This document shows, piece after piece, positions 40,674 to 52,242 of a stretch of DNA of 64,000 nucleotides. Both the position numbers and the translations under genes were made by a program. This DNA is from Anastatus disparis (lineage: Eukaryota; Arthropoda; Insecta; Hymenoptera; Eupelmidae), in contig JAFFSR010000242.1 of the NCBI GenBank assembly GCA_017163975.1, positions 1,017,001-1,081,000 of the forward strand. Direction: 5' to 3'. The notes under the pieces were generated by a model. That model ran no database searches, was not told the origin of the DNA, and saw only the letters and a program-made list of their open reading frames with translations. The number at the start of each line of letters is the position of its first letter. The stretch's first letter is position 1.

Positions 40674-42454
40674 TTATATATTTATAAAATATTGATGACA
40701 ATGTGTAGAATGATTTGAATCATAAAAACAGGGAAAACAAAAATTTTCTCGACACCAAGCACATTTAATGAATGGAATTGAGTTGCGATCACACATGGTT
40801 TTACGATTAAATGTAAAACATACTTCATTTACATTCAGAAAAATATCCCTGTCAGATACTAATTTGGATGAATACCATGCGTATTTAATCATGTTTCTAA
40901 ACACAGGAGCTTTCAACTGTTTGTGAATAATGGAATGAATTTTTATCGCATCATCCCTACTATTTATTTGCCTATTATTTTGTATTAAATAGATGCTATT
41001 TTGTAATTTAATTATAAAAAGTTTAATTTGTCTATGCAGGTATGTGTCAAGGGGTTGGCAGTAAGGAGTACATGCTGGTGGAATGTAACGCAATGTACAT
41101 GTAGGATTCTCGGTGTCATCTTTAAACTTTTCAAACAACTTGCTTGTGATTGACCACCCAAGAATCAAGAATTAATAAAAACTTATTTTTCTGTACATAA
41201 GGATAAAGTACATTGGCAGTATAATTATCAAACAAGGTATTTGATAACTTTCCTGACTTTGAACAAGTTATGTGAATATTTTTTAATTCATCTTGAAGTG
41301 CTTCAATGTGAGCCTGGATTCTTACGCCAAACTTCCTGATATTTCTTGTAAGCAAAGAAATACTTTAGGTAGCAAATCTCCTGAAACTGTGATCGAATAT
41401 TGTGCTGTGTACGAGTGTTTCATTTTATTTATGTCACCAAGGTGTACATTAACATTTTTCTGACCCACATATTCCAAGGTTCTTTGAACAGGAGCTCGAT
41501 ATTCACATCCCATTTGGTCAGTGTTTATAACGAAATCAGGATTAAAATTTGGAATGAATGAAAGACATTCATTCTGGAATTCAGCAGCCACTCTCTGAAT
41601 CTCTTCTAATGAACGTTGTTCTGTTGGTTTCACATATCTAGTAACTTTTCTTTGCCGAATTTCATATTCTTTTTTAAAACGACTAACCCAAGACAGTGAA
41701 GCAACAAAATAAAAATCATTTGAAGTATATTGCATAGAACCTTGCAATGCCCACACTTGTAAATCTCTTGTAGTGACAGGTTGATTGTTTGATCTAGCTT
41801 CTTCAAATCTTTTAAATGTCCATTTCTTAATAGCTTCACTTTTATCATACTGCGTGCTACCTTTGATAATATCTTGCTCCCAACGAATCAAATCATCTTT
41901 CCTAGATAAATCTTTGCCAATAAAAGTTCTCAGAGTCTTATCTTTCCAAGTAGGGTGTTCTCGATACAAGTGAACACCATAAATTTTTTTATCCATAGGT
42001 ACATATTTTCTGGGTCTTTTATTTTTAGTTTCATCATCCTCTGATGATTGATTCGGTGAAAGTGATTCTATTTAATATAATATACTTGTTAATGTATAAA
42101 ATTAGATTATTTTTTGATGATAATATTATTACCTGAAGACGTAAGAGGCTCTGAATCAGTGTTTTCAGTTTCTTGCATGATTTCTGCAACTGTATCATCT
42201 TCTAGAACTTCATTTGGCAAAAATAATACCTCACTTTCAACAGGTATTATATCATTGATGAAATCTGTTAAAATATCTGCCATCTGATTTCCCAAAATTG
42301 ATACAGATTGCGAAGAACATTCGGATGAACTTTTTTCAATAATGCCTCTTCTTTCCATAATTTTTATACATTCATATACACTTTCACTAATCACTTTTAT
42401 TGATAATTCATTGTAATATTCTTCATTCTCACTTGTGTGTGGACCGTAATCCAT
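40674..42454 (-). pseudogene. Pogo/Tigger-like transposase with CENP-B HTH, two or more frameshifts
   Basis: Exon 1 starts MDYGPHTSENEEYYNEL (42454) and ends at 42133 with a GTAATA donor. The 65-bp intron ends at 42068, and exon 2 joins in frame (TSS-ESLSPNQSSEDDE). Then come KNKRPRKYV, a helix-turn-helix region (WTFKRFEEARSNNQPV, LSWVSRFKKEY), first catalytic Asp FVINTDQMG, SYTAQYSITVSGDLLPKV, a frameshift at about 41339, the second Asp LLILDSW, another shift at about 41150, and the third Asp in CTPYCQPLDTYLHRQIK. The C-terminal tail has a Cys/His cluster (CAWCRENFCFPC, HSTHC). A DDD cut-and-paste transposase of the Tc1/mariner superfamily, now inactive. Confidence 0.78.
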
Positions 42455-42641
42455 TTTTAAATTTTTCAATAATGTACAGTGTAAAAAAAAACAATTAATA
42501 AATATAAAAAGTCATAAAAGTTTAATAAAATAAAAAATCTTGGAAAATCTAGGATCAATTATAAAAAAAAATTAAAAAATCTTGAGAAATCTATAATTAT
42601 TTATTAGAAAATGCAAAAAAATTTTTAAAAATCTAAAATTA

Positions 42642-42680
<39 letters not shown>

Positions 42681-43131
42681 TTAATAATAATTGTGTTAAA
42701 GAAAATTAAATTACAAATAACCTTATTTGATTTAAAAAAAAAATCTTTCAGAATTTTTATATTATTAAATTGATTTTAATAATAAAAAAATTAAATCATT
42801 AGAATAAAACAATTAAAATTATTCAAAAATAAACAATATTAATACTAATAATATTATTTAAAAAAACTGATTAATTGAAAAATGCCAACGTTTCACTACA
42901 AGTAGTTATTTAACATTGTTCTTTTTTTAAACAGTTATAATTTTTTTAAATAATTCAAAATTCGTAAAAAAATTGAATTTCACCACTAGATGGCAGAGAG
43001 GTAGAAATCTCCAACTTAACCTTTTCAAATTTAAAAAAAATCGTCTGCACTTGTTGTTGAGATTGTACAGAGTGTACAGTGATCATATTCAATAATTTTT
43101 ATATTATAGTAAGATATTTAAAATAGTACAT
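42455..43131. other. No gene seen
   Basis: Very AT-rich, with an (ATT)n microsatellite at 42640-42680. Presumably the 5' flank of the transposase pseudogene. Confidence 0.45.
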
Positions 43132-43504
43132 TACGCAACGAGTGCGTAAAATATGTGATTATCGCACGAGTCGGGTTTGTCGCCCGAGCTGCGCTCGAGC
43201 GACAAATAAGACGAGTGCGATGATCACTTTACGCATTAGTGGCGTATATTATTTTTTCTAACAAGTGCGCAAAATTCTAAGAATGACAAACTTGCGTCTG
43301 TGATAGCATGTACAATCTTGTTCGAAGGCTATCAAGATTGTAAGAGGTAGTCGAGGTTGGGGCGCAGGACGGGGTCCAGGGGCGAAGCTCCGGTGGGGTG
43401 CAGGGGCAAAGCCCTGCCGGTGGGTTCGAGGGGCAGCGCCCCCCCGCCTCCAAAAAAATAAATAATATTACTAATATAAAAATAAAATCAATATAACCAT
43501 TAAC

Positions 43505-43888
43505 GGCAGGCTGGAGTAGAACCTGATATCGACCGAGTAACAATTGAGTTGTTTGTTATTTACTCAAGTATTAATCGGTGTATCTTCAAATTAAAAATTG
43601 AGCGCAATAGATATTATTATTATGAACATCTATGCACAAGAAAAAAAAAATCTACCGCTTTGTTTTTGAGAAAAGTAAGTAACGCCAAAGTGAAAGTTTA
43701 TGTTTATAATATTTTCGCGTTACTTACTTTTCTCAAAAACAAAGCGATAAATTTTTTTCTTCTTGTGCATAAATATTTGTAATAATAATATCTATTGCGC
43801 TCAACTTTTAATATGCAGATTCACCGATTAATACCTGAGTAAATAACAAAAATCTCAGTTAGACAAGGACAGCGAATCCGGCCTGCTC
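43505..43888. mobile_element. Foldback element, GCAGGC termini
   Basis: Arms of about 175 bp with TTTGTTATTTACTCA, AGATATTATTATTA and GCTTTGTTTTTGAGAAAAGT in inverted copies, centred near 43703. Outer ends GCAGGCTGGA and the inverse TCCGGCCTGC. A 77-residue frame across it is an artefact of the palindrome. Confidence 0.75.
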
Positions 43889-44149
43889 TTAAATTAAAAT
43901 TCCATGAAAATATATTATTAAAATAATAATTGAGAATTCCTCCCCCCTCTTTAAAACAATAAATAAAAAATTATTTAAATGATTAACTCTAAGATTAATT
44001 AATAAGAGAGTTCACGTATCGCGAAAAAAATTGTACATAGCACTTTAAAAGAGCGCCAAAAGAGCTTTCAAATGAGATGTATAAATGTCTGTTATGATGT
44101 ATAGTTCCTGAAATATAACACTTTAAAAATTAAAAAAATTTTTTTTAGA

Positions 44150-44335
44150 TGAAATCATTTTACGCACGCTCAAATCATTTTACGCACGCTGAAATCATTT
44201 TACGCATGCTGAAATCATTTTACACACGCTGAAATCATTTTACGCACGCTAAAATCATTTTACGCACGCTGAAATCATTTTACGCACGCTGAAATCATTT
44301 TACGCACGCTCGATTCATTTTACGCACACTAAACA
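44150..44335 (+). repeat. 20-bp tandem array, about nine units
   Basis: Unit CATTTTACGCACGCTGAAAT, with single-base variants (CTCAAAT, CTAAAAT, GCATGC, CACACGC). Related diverged units occur in copy A at 24065-24120. Confidence 0.9.
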
Positions 44336-45627
44336 AATGCGTCTCATAATATGATATTTTATGTACGCAAACGAGTACATGAAATCAAATTTTGCGCACG
44401 CCGTTAGAAAATAGTACATTACCCGCGTAAAAAAAATTCGTATTGCCAAGATATTGGTGAAACAATATCCAATATATTGCATTTATTTAATAATCCCTTG
44501 GCAAAATTTTTCCAATATTTCGCCAACATTTAGCATTTATCAATCCCTAGGGCCAAAACCCACATTATTCCCACATATTGGCAATATATTGGATATTGCT
44601 GATATATTGGATATTGCTAATCAATATGTATAATGATAAATAATTTCAAATAAAAAATCAAAGTTTTACCACATTTAATTGAAAACTTTTTAACTTTTTT
44701 TTATATCATATCTATAAAGTATACAATATAGGTGATATTAAAATCTTTAATATAATATATAAAAATAAAATATTGGTAAATTAAATTCAGAAATCTTTTT
44801 TTGCAAAACAAAAAATATATTTAGTAAAATAATTTTTCAAGTCAAATTTTACGAATATAAATATAACAAAAAATATATTATACTAATTGTATATTTACAT
44901 TACAATTTGGTTGAAATAATTTTTGAGTAACAGAAATGTTAAATCAAATTTAATCAACACAAATCGACTTATGTCATTTTTGTAAATAAGAAAAAGATTA
45001 AATCATTTTTAATTTTAATAAATACAACTTAAAGAAAATAGTTCATATATTTTATTGTTCAAAATTTAATCGCCCAAAAAAGTACCATTTACAGCTTACC
45101 TATGTACAGTCCCTGGCGTCGCAGGTCAGCGCGCGGGTGTGCGTATACAGTACTTTTTGAGTGATTAATGGGTAATGTACTCATTATAAATACTGTCGCC
45201 AACTAATGTAATCTTTAAGTTTACATTTTAATAAACAATTTAAGCTATTGCGAGTAAAAATTAAAGCAGTAGAAGCTGAGCTATTAGCTGTCAAATTTTT
45301 GAAAAATCGCGTTTTTTCAAACTGTGATTGTTTTCTGCCGATTTAGTGCATTTTAGCAATATGTTCATGAGAACCTTTTTTGCTCAAAATAACCTAAAAA
45401 ACATGATGAAATTTTTTTTTTCTAGAAAAAACGCATTTCTATAATTTGTTTATAAAAATTGTTAATAATTATTAAATGCGCCATTTTCAGACTTTCTACC
45501 CAAAAAATTCGAAATCGGCAGGTCAAAATATATAAAAAAACCTGGTTAGAATCGAGGACCTTGGTCGGCCACGACTTATGTAGTTTGCCCTGGACTACCG
45601 GTTAATGTAATGAATTTTGGTACAATT

Positions 45628-46215
45628 TTAGAGCATTGTTGGTCCCTCAACATCCCAAACTTTAATATTACTAACATATGTTTGTTGACCGTGCAGAATG
45701 GTTTCGCTATCAGTTCGCAAAGTTAATTTCTTTTCAAAAGGGTATACTCTTGATTTGTCAATCAAAATGCTTTCCTCTTTGCATATTTGACAACCGAATT
45801 CACCGTTGTATTGACACATATTTCGAAAAATTGCTTTAGCTGGCAAATTGCACGTGCCATTTAAAATTATACCTTTAACATTAATAGGTTTATCTACGTT
45901 GGGTACTTCAAAATCTATGCCTTTATACAATTTTTTTAATGAATTTTTTAAGGAAGTTAAAAAGAGATTAACTTTAGGTTTCAGTTTTCTAAACCACAAG
46001 CCAATTAACAACACATTTTCAATATTATGTTGTTCTTTGTAAGGAAATTCATTAATTGTTAAATAAAACGTCCAAATATTGTATTTGGAAGATTTAAAAA
46101 TTCTAACGCCGTCAGAATACCATGTAAAAGATATATTGTTGGGATCACTTAATATTTTATTTGGACGGAGCATTTCTTGATACAGCAAACCATCATAAAT
46201 ATCAGAATAGTACAT
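45628..46215 (-). pseudogene. Tnp2-like transposase catalytic domain, partial
   Basis: A 195-residue open frame with SDIYDGLLYQEML, ISFTWYSDGVRIFKSSKYN, LLIGLWFRKLKPKVNLFL, IILNGTCNLPAKAIFRNM and QYNGEFGCQICKEE, ending VWDVEGPTML. WYSDG supplies the first acidic residue, and PAKA with the GC-x2-C zinc segment matches the core of Tnp2-type transposases (Transposase_21). It is cut at its N-terminus by insertion of repeat copy C (46206), and its C-terminal half is missing. It belongs to the same superfamily as 33967-35290 but is clearly diverged. It may be the enzyme remnant of the surrounding 644-bp-TIR element. Confidence 0.7.
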
Positions 46216-48128
46216 TGTTAACCAAGGGAGTAAAATAGGTGATTTTTGCCTGAGTCGAGTTTGAAGCCTGAGCGAAGCGAGGGTGACAATAAAGACGAGG
46301 GCAAAAACACCTTTACTTCCGTAGATAACATATTACTTTTTCATACACGAAGGGCGTCAAATTTAGCCACATTAAAAATAAATTCATAAATAATACAAAA
46401 AATAACGGCATTAATAGATGATAAAATTAAAATGAAAATGAGAAAATAAGACTGTCGAATTTGCCTCGGCAAGAAGCAGTTGGGTACGAAAGGAGGAAAA
46501 TTAAAGAAATTGCCCACGAACCCATCAGCCCATCGACAGATCAACTCATCAAAACCAATGACCCATCGGCCCATGAATCCATTGACCCATCATCCTGCCG
46601 ATCCACGTACTCTTTGACCCATCTACCCATGCAACCATCAATTTATTGAACCATGAACCTATCGACCCATTGATTTATTGACCAATTAACCCATTTACCC
46701 ATGAATTCATCGATCAATAGACCTATCAACTCATCGACCCATTCAACTTCTGACATCCACCAAAAAATTCATCCATCCATCCATTAACCCATCAACGAAT
46801 TCTTTTTTCCACTCATCAACAAATTCCGCCCATCAACCCATCGACAAATTCATCTATCCGCCCAACGGACCGTCAACCAATCGACAAATACATCTATCCG
46901 CCCATCCGCCCATAAACCCTTCGAAAAAATTCATCTATGCGCCCATTAACCCATCGACTATTTCATCTATCCATCAATCAGTCTATCAACCCATCGACGT
47001 ATTCATTTAGTGATCCATCGACATTAATATTTATCCGCCCATCGACCTATCGTCATATTTATCGATCTGTCCATCGAACCATTGAGCCGTCATTTTATCG
47101 TCCCATAAATCCACCTATGAATTCATTGCACCATGCACCCATTACTCAATTTATACATCGACTCATCCGCCATTCAGTATAACTCTGAGACACGAAAAGT
47201 AAATTTCTTGGTAAAAATCAATTACGCTTATTAGAAAATTACTTTTTTCTCATCCCCTGGCGAAAAGTACGTCAAAAGACGTCTACTATCTAAGAGAGAA
47301 GTTAAGCATTATCCACGGCGACTCGGCGCACTAGCGATGCGCAATCGTGTTGACGCTGTTTTTCACGGCAGTTAAGAATAGAGAGGGCTACGTCTATCCT
47401 TCTCTGTCCACCGGCTTTAGACATTGACTCTCTCCCTCTCTCTTTCTTTTTCATGCAGAATAAAGAGGGTTGCGTCTATCCTTCTCTGTCCACCGGCTTT
47501 AAGAATTGACTCTCTTTCTCTCTCTTTCTTTCTCTTATATGTACTATAAAGGTGGCCGCGAATGGAGGGGGCTATGGCTAGCCTTCTTTGCCGGTTACAA
47601 CAAGCAGTATCTTTTTCTTTATCTTTCTTATATAGCAATTTTAAATATTTTATTATTAAAACCTAATTTGTTTTATTTTGTGAATTATAAATTGCAGTGT
47701 GTTATAAAGTGTGTAAATTATAAAATGTGTGTGAAATATTGATGGTTTATTTTAATGATTTATCATCAGTGGGAGAGGGGCAGAGAAGGATAGAGCATAC
47801 TCGGTCGAAAGCAGCAGGCGATTCATCGCGGTATTTTTATTTTAATGATTTATCATCAAAAACGAATTATCACAAAGGGTAAGTTGGACGTACTTTTCGC
47901 CGGAGACAAGAAAAAATCGTATATTTACCTCGGGAGAAAAGTTGACCAGCAATTGTTCGCGTATTTGCCCCCTCGCTGCGCTCGGGGGCAATCTATACGC
48001 GAACATTTAATGGTCAACTTTTCACCCTTGGTCAATAATATACTATTTTGCCCTTGGGTAAAAAAGAGCTATTTTAGCCTCTAAGAATAGACATAAAAAA
48101 TTGAATTTCACGCCCTGAGTGTGAAAAA
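46206..48128 (+). repeat. Hairpin-capped repeat, copy C, interrupted
   Basis: Begins AATAGTACATTGTTAACC like copy B, with the same hairpin and CCTGAGCGAAGCGAGGG tip, and a CCATCGACCCATC-type minisatellite (46520-47170). The end shared with B (GAGCTATTTTAGCCTCTAAG, CCTGAGTGTGAAAAAA) resumes at 48045 after a second hairpin-capped repeat (47249-48044). Short open frames inside are not genes. Confidence 0.8.
47249..48044 (-). repeat. Hairpin-capped repeat, type F, nested in copy C
   Basis: Minus strand reads AATAGTATATTATTGACCAA from 48044. Hairpin arms contain AAAGTTGACCA and GTTCGCGTAT, with GCCCCCGAGCGCAGCGAGGG at the tip. Farther on, a unit of about 92 bp around GTCTATCCTTCTCTGTCCAC is tandemly duplicated (47360-47545). 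Far end near CCCCTGGCGAAAAGTACG. Short T runs flank it. Confidence 0.65.
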
Positions 48129-48951
48129 AAATTTTTTGAGCTTGAAGTGACTGATTTCTAGGACATTTATTTATTTTTTCGTAAAAATAAGGTCGTTTGT
48201 ATAATGTTTTTAATTGTGAAATTAAAGAAATTTCAAGAAAATAATTTATTGAATTATTATTACATTAAAGACATAAAGAATCGTCATTATTCAAATTAAT
48301 GAAACATTTTGAACAATAAAATATATGAACTATTTTCTTTAAGTTGTATTTATTAAAATTAAAAATGATTTAATCTTTTTCTTATTTACAAAAATGACAT
48401 AAGTCGATTTGTGTTGATTAAATTTGATTTAACATTTCTGTTACTCAAAAATTATTTCAACCAAATTGTAATGTAAATATACAATTAGTATAATATATTT
48501 TTTGTTATATTTATATTCGTAAAATTTGACTTGAAAAATTATTTTACTAAATATATTTTTTGTTTTGCAAAAAAAGATTTCTGAATTTAATTTACCAATA
48601 TTTTATTTTTATATATTATATTAAAGATTTTAATATCACCTATATTGTATACTTTATAGATATGATATAAAAAAAAGTTAAAAAGTTTTCAATTAAATGT
48701 GGTAAAACTTTGATTTTTTATTTGAAATTATTTATCATTATACATATTGATTAGCAATATCCAATATATCAGCAATATCCAATATATTGCCAATATGTGG
48801 GAATAATGTGGGTTTTGGCCCTAGGGATTGATAAATGCTAAATGTTGGCGAAATATTGGAAAAATTTTGCCAAGGGATTATTAAATAAATGCAATATATT
48901 GGATATTGTTTCACCAATATCTTGGCAATACAAATTTTTTTTATGCGGGTA

Positions 48952-49140
48952 TGCAATGGGTGTGTAAAGGCTTTATTTACGAAACGAGAAGTTTACAGCC
49001 CGAGCCGAAGGCGAGGGTTGTAACGAGTTTCGTAAAAAAGCTTTTACACACCCATTCCATAATATATTTTATACCACGATAGCCGAATAATCATATTAAA
49101 GCTATGATTTTGAGGTTAGAGTGGTATAAAATTATTTAAA
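48952..49140 (+). repeat. Hairpin-capped repeat, type E, split by the 4.5-kb element
   Basis: With the TA duplication collapsed, AATAGTACATTA (44410-44421) joins TGCAATGGGTGTGTAAAG. The hairpin pairs GGGTGTGTAAA...TTTACGAAAC with GTTTCGTAAA...TTTACACACCC, and the tip is GCCCGAGCCGAAGGCGAGGG. The remainder to 49140 is short and AT-rich. Confidence 0.6.
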
Positions 49141-49142
49141 GT

Positions 49143-49549
49143 AATTTAGAAAAAAATAATATTTATTAATTATTTGCACAATAGATTCTACATAAAAGAA
49201 AAAGTATATAATGAATACAATAAACATCAATAAATCAGATGAGTATTTCATTAGTTAAAGTTCTTTTTACTTAAAAGAAAAGAATTGATTCTTTGTGTTT
49301 GTTTAAATATAATTTTATTTTCAGGATTATTCCATATTTATTTGGCTAAAAGAATAATCAAATATATTATCCAAAGGAGAATAGAAATGTAACTGTGACG
49401 GGTAAGATACTTGTTTTATTTTTGAAATTGTGTATTAAAATGAAGTAATAGTTAAACATAAAATAAAATTATAAGCAAATTGTCTTTATTTTTTATGTAT
49501 TAGAATTTATTTTACTTATTTAAACTTATATTTTTTATTACAGATCATT
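49143..49549 (+). repeat. Direct repeat of 53585-53991
   Basis: About 407 bp, nearly identical to the later copy (AATTTAGAAAAAAATAATAT start, ATTACAGATCAT end). It spans the inner flank and half of the right arm of the 12.4-kb interval, so the later copy is a truncated relative of that element's right end. Confidence 0.85.
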
Positions 49550-49763
49550 CAATGGAAATAGAATTATGCATAAAATTGGATTTTTCATTTTTATGACTTT
49601 CGTCGACTCAAATCGTCGAATTTTCAAAAATAAGAAATTCAATTGTGTGAGATTAGGGCATCGTTAGACTCTGTGGCTCTACGGATGATCTATTTTAGAC
49701 ATTAGAAAGCTGTACTAGCAGTTTGAGCCAAATCTGAGTCCCGATACCCTGACACTCTCCTTG

Positions 49764-50470
49764 TTAGTCTTTACAAAAATAATAATTAATAAGTGAATTT
49801 ATGTTTAAATAAACTAAATTGATTTTGATTTGTAAAGAGTTTTTTAGGTTATATATGTGAAAAATGTATTTTATAAATTTATTAATAATAAGTAGACAAT
49901 TTTTTAGGTTAGATTTGTGAAAATTTTATTTGATAAATATATGACAATTTTTCATTAACTCTGTCTCAAGGTTTAGCAACTGTATACTAAAATAGTGTAC
50001 ATAAATGTTGTGCATTAATTCAGATTAAAAATAATATTTTGATTGTATATGATAATATGTGAAAAACATGTATATACATGTTTGGTATTACACATTTTGT
50101 AATATTATTAATAATTTTTTATGAAATCTAATAACATAATTATTAATATAAATCATTAACTTTATTTTTAGTATTAAATTTAATACATTAAATCTATTAG
50201 ATTATAGTTTTGAGAAATTAGCTTTTTGTTTTAACTTTTAATGTATTAAATAATAAGTAAAAAAATACTACATTGAGCACTTTATTAAAATAAAATACTA
50301 AAAAAATATTACATAATACACTTGGCAAAACTGAAATCTTGAAGTAAGTAGAAAATCCCAGTAACGCAAAAGGAATAATAAGTAACATTTTATTTTTTCG
50401 ATTAAAAATTGAAAATTTGGCAAACATTTTGTTAATTGAAATATACACTATGATATTAAAAATGTGTATT
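49764..50470. other. No gene seen
   Basis: AT-rich. 50235-50360 is a diverged direct repeat of 51310-51430 (TATTAAATAATAAGTAA, TAATACACT); short frames in both are not supported as genes. Confidence 0.45.
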
Positions 50471-51188
50471 AAGGTATCCGGACTAATAAGTGAGTTTAAT
50501 CTCGAAGGAATGTCTCAAAATTTGAATGTGATAGTGATCTTTTCTTATAATAATAAATAATGAAACTTTTTTATCTTAAATATATGTTAAATACAAGTCT
50601 TTGGTCCATGAATAGCTTTAAAAAATCTGATCTGATGCTTAAAATTCATTTTATTGATCAAAGAGATTATTCGAAAAAGTCAAAGAAATTATTGATGACA
50701 CTTTCTCAGTTAATTTTAAACTAATTAAATTCATAATTTTCAGAGATCTTCAATATATATATCTTTACAAAATAATAATGCTAGAATTATGATAATATAT
50801 GTTTAAGTGAATGTTGAACTGAATTACATACATGAAATTCACAAAAATATCTATTTTTCCCATATTTTAAGGTTTTTCGAAACTAAACTTTTAAATTTTT
50901 TTTTATAATCAGAACTATTATTTTGTAAAGATATAAAAATTGAACATCTATGGAAACATTTAAGTTATTTTGTTGAAAATTGACTGAGAAAGCTTACGAT
51001 AACCACCACAATCAAGTGTTTGAATAAAAGAAAAGATTTTGATCAGTGGATGAGATTTTTTTAAATTATTCATGGATCAAAGTCTTGTATTTAAGATAAA
51101 TTTAAGGTAAAAAGAAATTTTATTAATTGATATAAAAAAAATGTATCGTTACATTTAAATTAAATTTTTTTTCCAGGCCTACCTTAAG
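50471..51188. mobile_element. Old diverged foldback element
   Basis: Outer ends TTAAGGTATCCGG and, inverted, TTAAGGTAGGCC. Arms at about 50520-50790 and 50925-51120 share AAGATCACTATC/GATTTTGATCAG-type and TTGGTCCATGAATA / TATTCATGGATCAAAG inverted blocks with many mismatches. Confidence 0.5.
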
Positions 51189-52242
51189 AGCTTAATCAAT
51201 AAGTATATATCTTTGACATTTTAGTGTATGCTTATTAAATCTGAATATGCACAAAATATAATATTATATAACTACATTCTACTTTACTTAAGTGGATTGT
51301 AATAAACTTTCAACATATTAAATAATAAGTAAGAAAATACTTCATAGAATATTGGCAATAATAAAGTACTGAGAAATACTGCATAATACACTGACAAAAA
51401 TGAAATCTTAAAGTAGAATTCGAATTAGTGAAGTAAGTAGAACCCAACAGGTCCATGTGGTCCAAGTACTGAAATTCACATAGATAGATAGATAGATATG
51501 TATTTATTTGTAAAAGTTTACAAAAAGTGTGTAACAAAAAATATAATATATAATATACATAATAAAATACAGAAATGAGATAATACTGTAAACGTTACAT
51601 GTAATTATTGGACTCATGATAGATCATACAAAACAATTACAAAATCAAGCTTTTAGAGTTAATAAAGGTCATGATGATCTTACAGAACTTTGGAATATTG
51701 TATTTATTCAATATGAAAAGTAGAAGAATTTTAGACTTTGAAAAATTTATGAAATCTTCCCTAAAAAAACCTTTAAAAAGGTAAAAGTGCGGCAAGTTTG
51801 CTTTTTTCTCTTAAATAATAAGAATTTTAATTCTATCCTCATAAACAATTCTTTAAATTATAATTTTAATTGCATTCTCCAAATATACCTTTTAATTTTA
51901 TTAAAGAAGTTTATTAACATTAAAACAATGTTCATATATACAATATTAATAACAAAAATACGCCATAGAAAGTTCTGAAATCAATATGAGTAAGTCAAGT
52001 TTTTATTGTCACGTATATATATAATACAACAATTTCATAAAGATTTATTTATCAAAAACATTTATCATTTACTAAAATATACTTTACAAAGTTTATCTTA
52101 ACCCTTAAATGGTAGCTTCATTTTTTGAAACCTTAAATGATAACGATGGGTTACTCCTTTCTAAAGCTTTTAAAAGTATATTATATATTATTAGAAATTG
52201 ATAATAGCTTTATTTTTATGTTAAGATTTCATGTGGATTAAT
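51189..52242. other. No gene seen
   Basis: AT-rich; 51480-51500 has a short (GATA)n. Only accidental short frames. Confidence 0.45.

Larger units (their letters stand above)
43132..44421 (+). repeat. Hairpin-capped repeat, type D
   Basis: Starts AATAGTACATTACGCAACGA. Hairpin arms contain GCGTAAAATATGTGAT and ATCACTTTACGC, with GCCCGAGCTGCGCTCGAGC at the tip. A GC-rich block (43360-43450) has GGGGTGCAGGGGCAAAGCCC and GGGGCAGCGCCCCC. Inside lie a foldback (43505-43888) and a 20-bp tandem array. AATAGTACATTA recurs at 44410-44421, where the next element (type E) starts. Confidence 0.7.
44422..48949. mobile_element. 4.5-kb DNA element with 644-bp terminal inverted repeats, TA duplication
   Basis: Left arm 44422-45065 and right arm 48306-48949 are equal in length and almost identical. 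Ends CCCGCGTAAAAAAAATTCGT and, inverted, CCCGCATAAAAAAAATTTGT. TA on both sides (44420-44421, 48950-48951). It contains a Tnp2-like transposase fragment on the minus strand and is itself invaded by hairpin-capped repeats (46206-48128). 45066-45627 shows no gene. Confidence 0.85.
37407..49763. mobile_element. 12.4-kb interval bounded by 430-bp inverted repeats and TTA duplications
   Basis: Left arm 37407-37833 and right arm 49330-49763 are near-identical inverted copies, with outer ends CAAGGAGAGTGTCAGGGTAT. TTA flanks both ends (37404-37406, 49764-49766). A 3-bp TTA/TAA duplication is characteristic of PIF/Harbinger elements. It contains a pogo-like transposase pseudogene, a small two-exon gene and several nested elements. 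It may be one large transposon inflated by insertions, or two solo elements that happen to face each other. 37834-38248 and 39589-40100 hold no recognised gene. Confidence 0.6.

Noticed and set aside
43549..43782. 77-residue frame
   Set aside because: It spans both arms of a foldback element; coding appearance comes from the palindrome.
44150..44335. 20-bp repeats considered as a CRISPR or centromeric satellite
   Set aside because: There are no spacers, only nine units, and the array lies inside a dispersed repeat.
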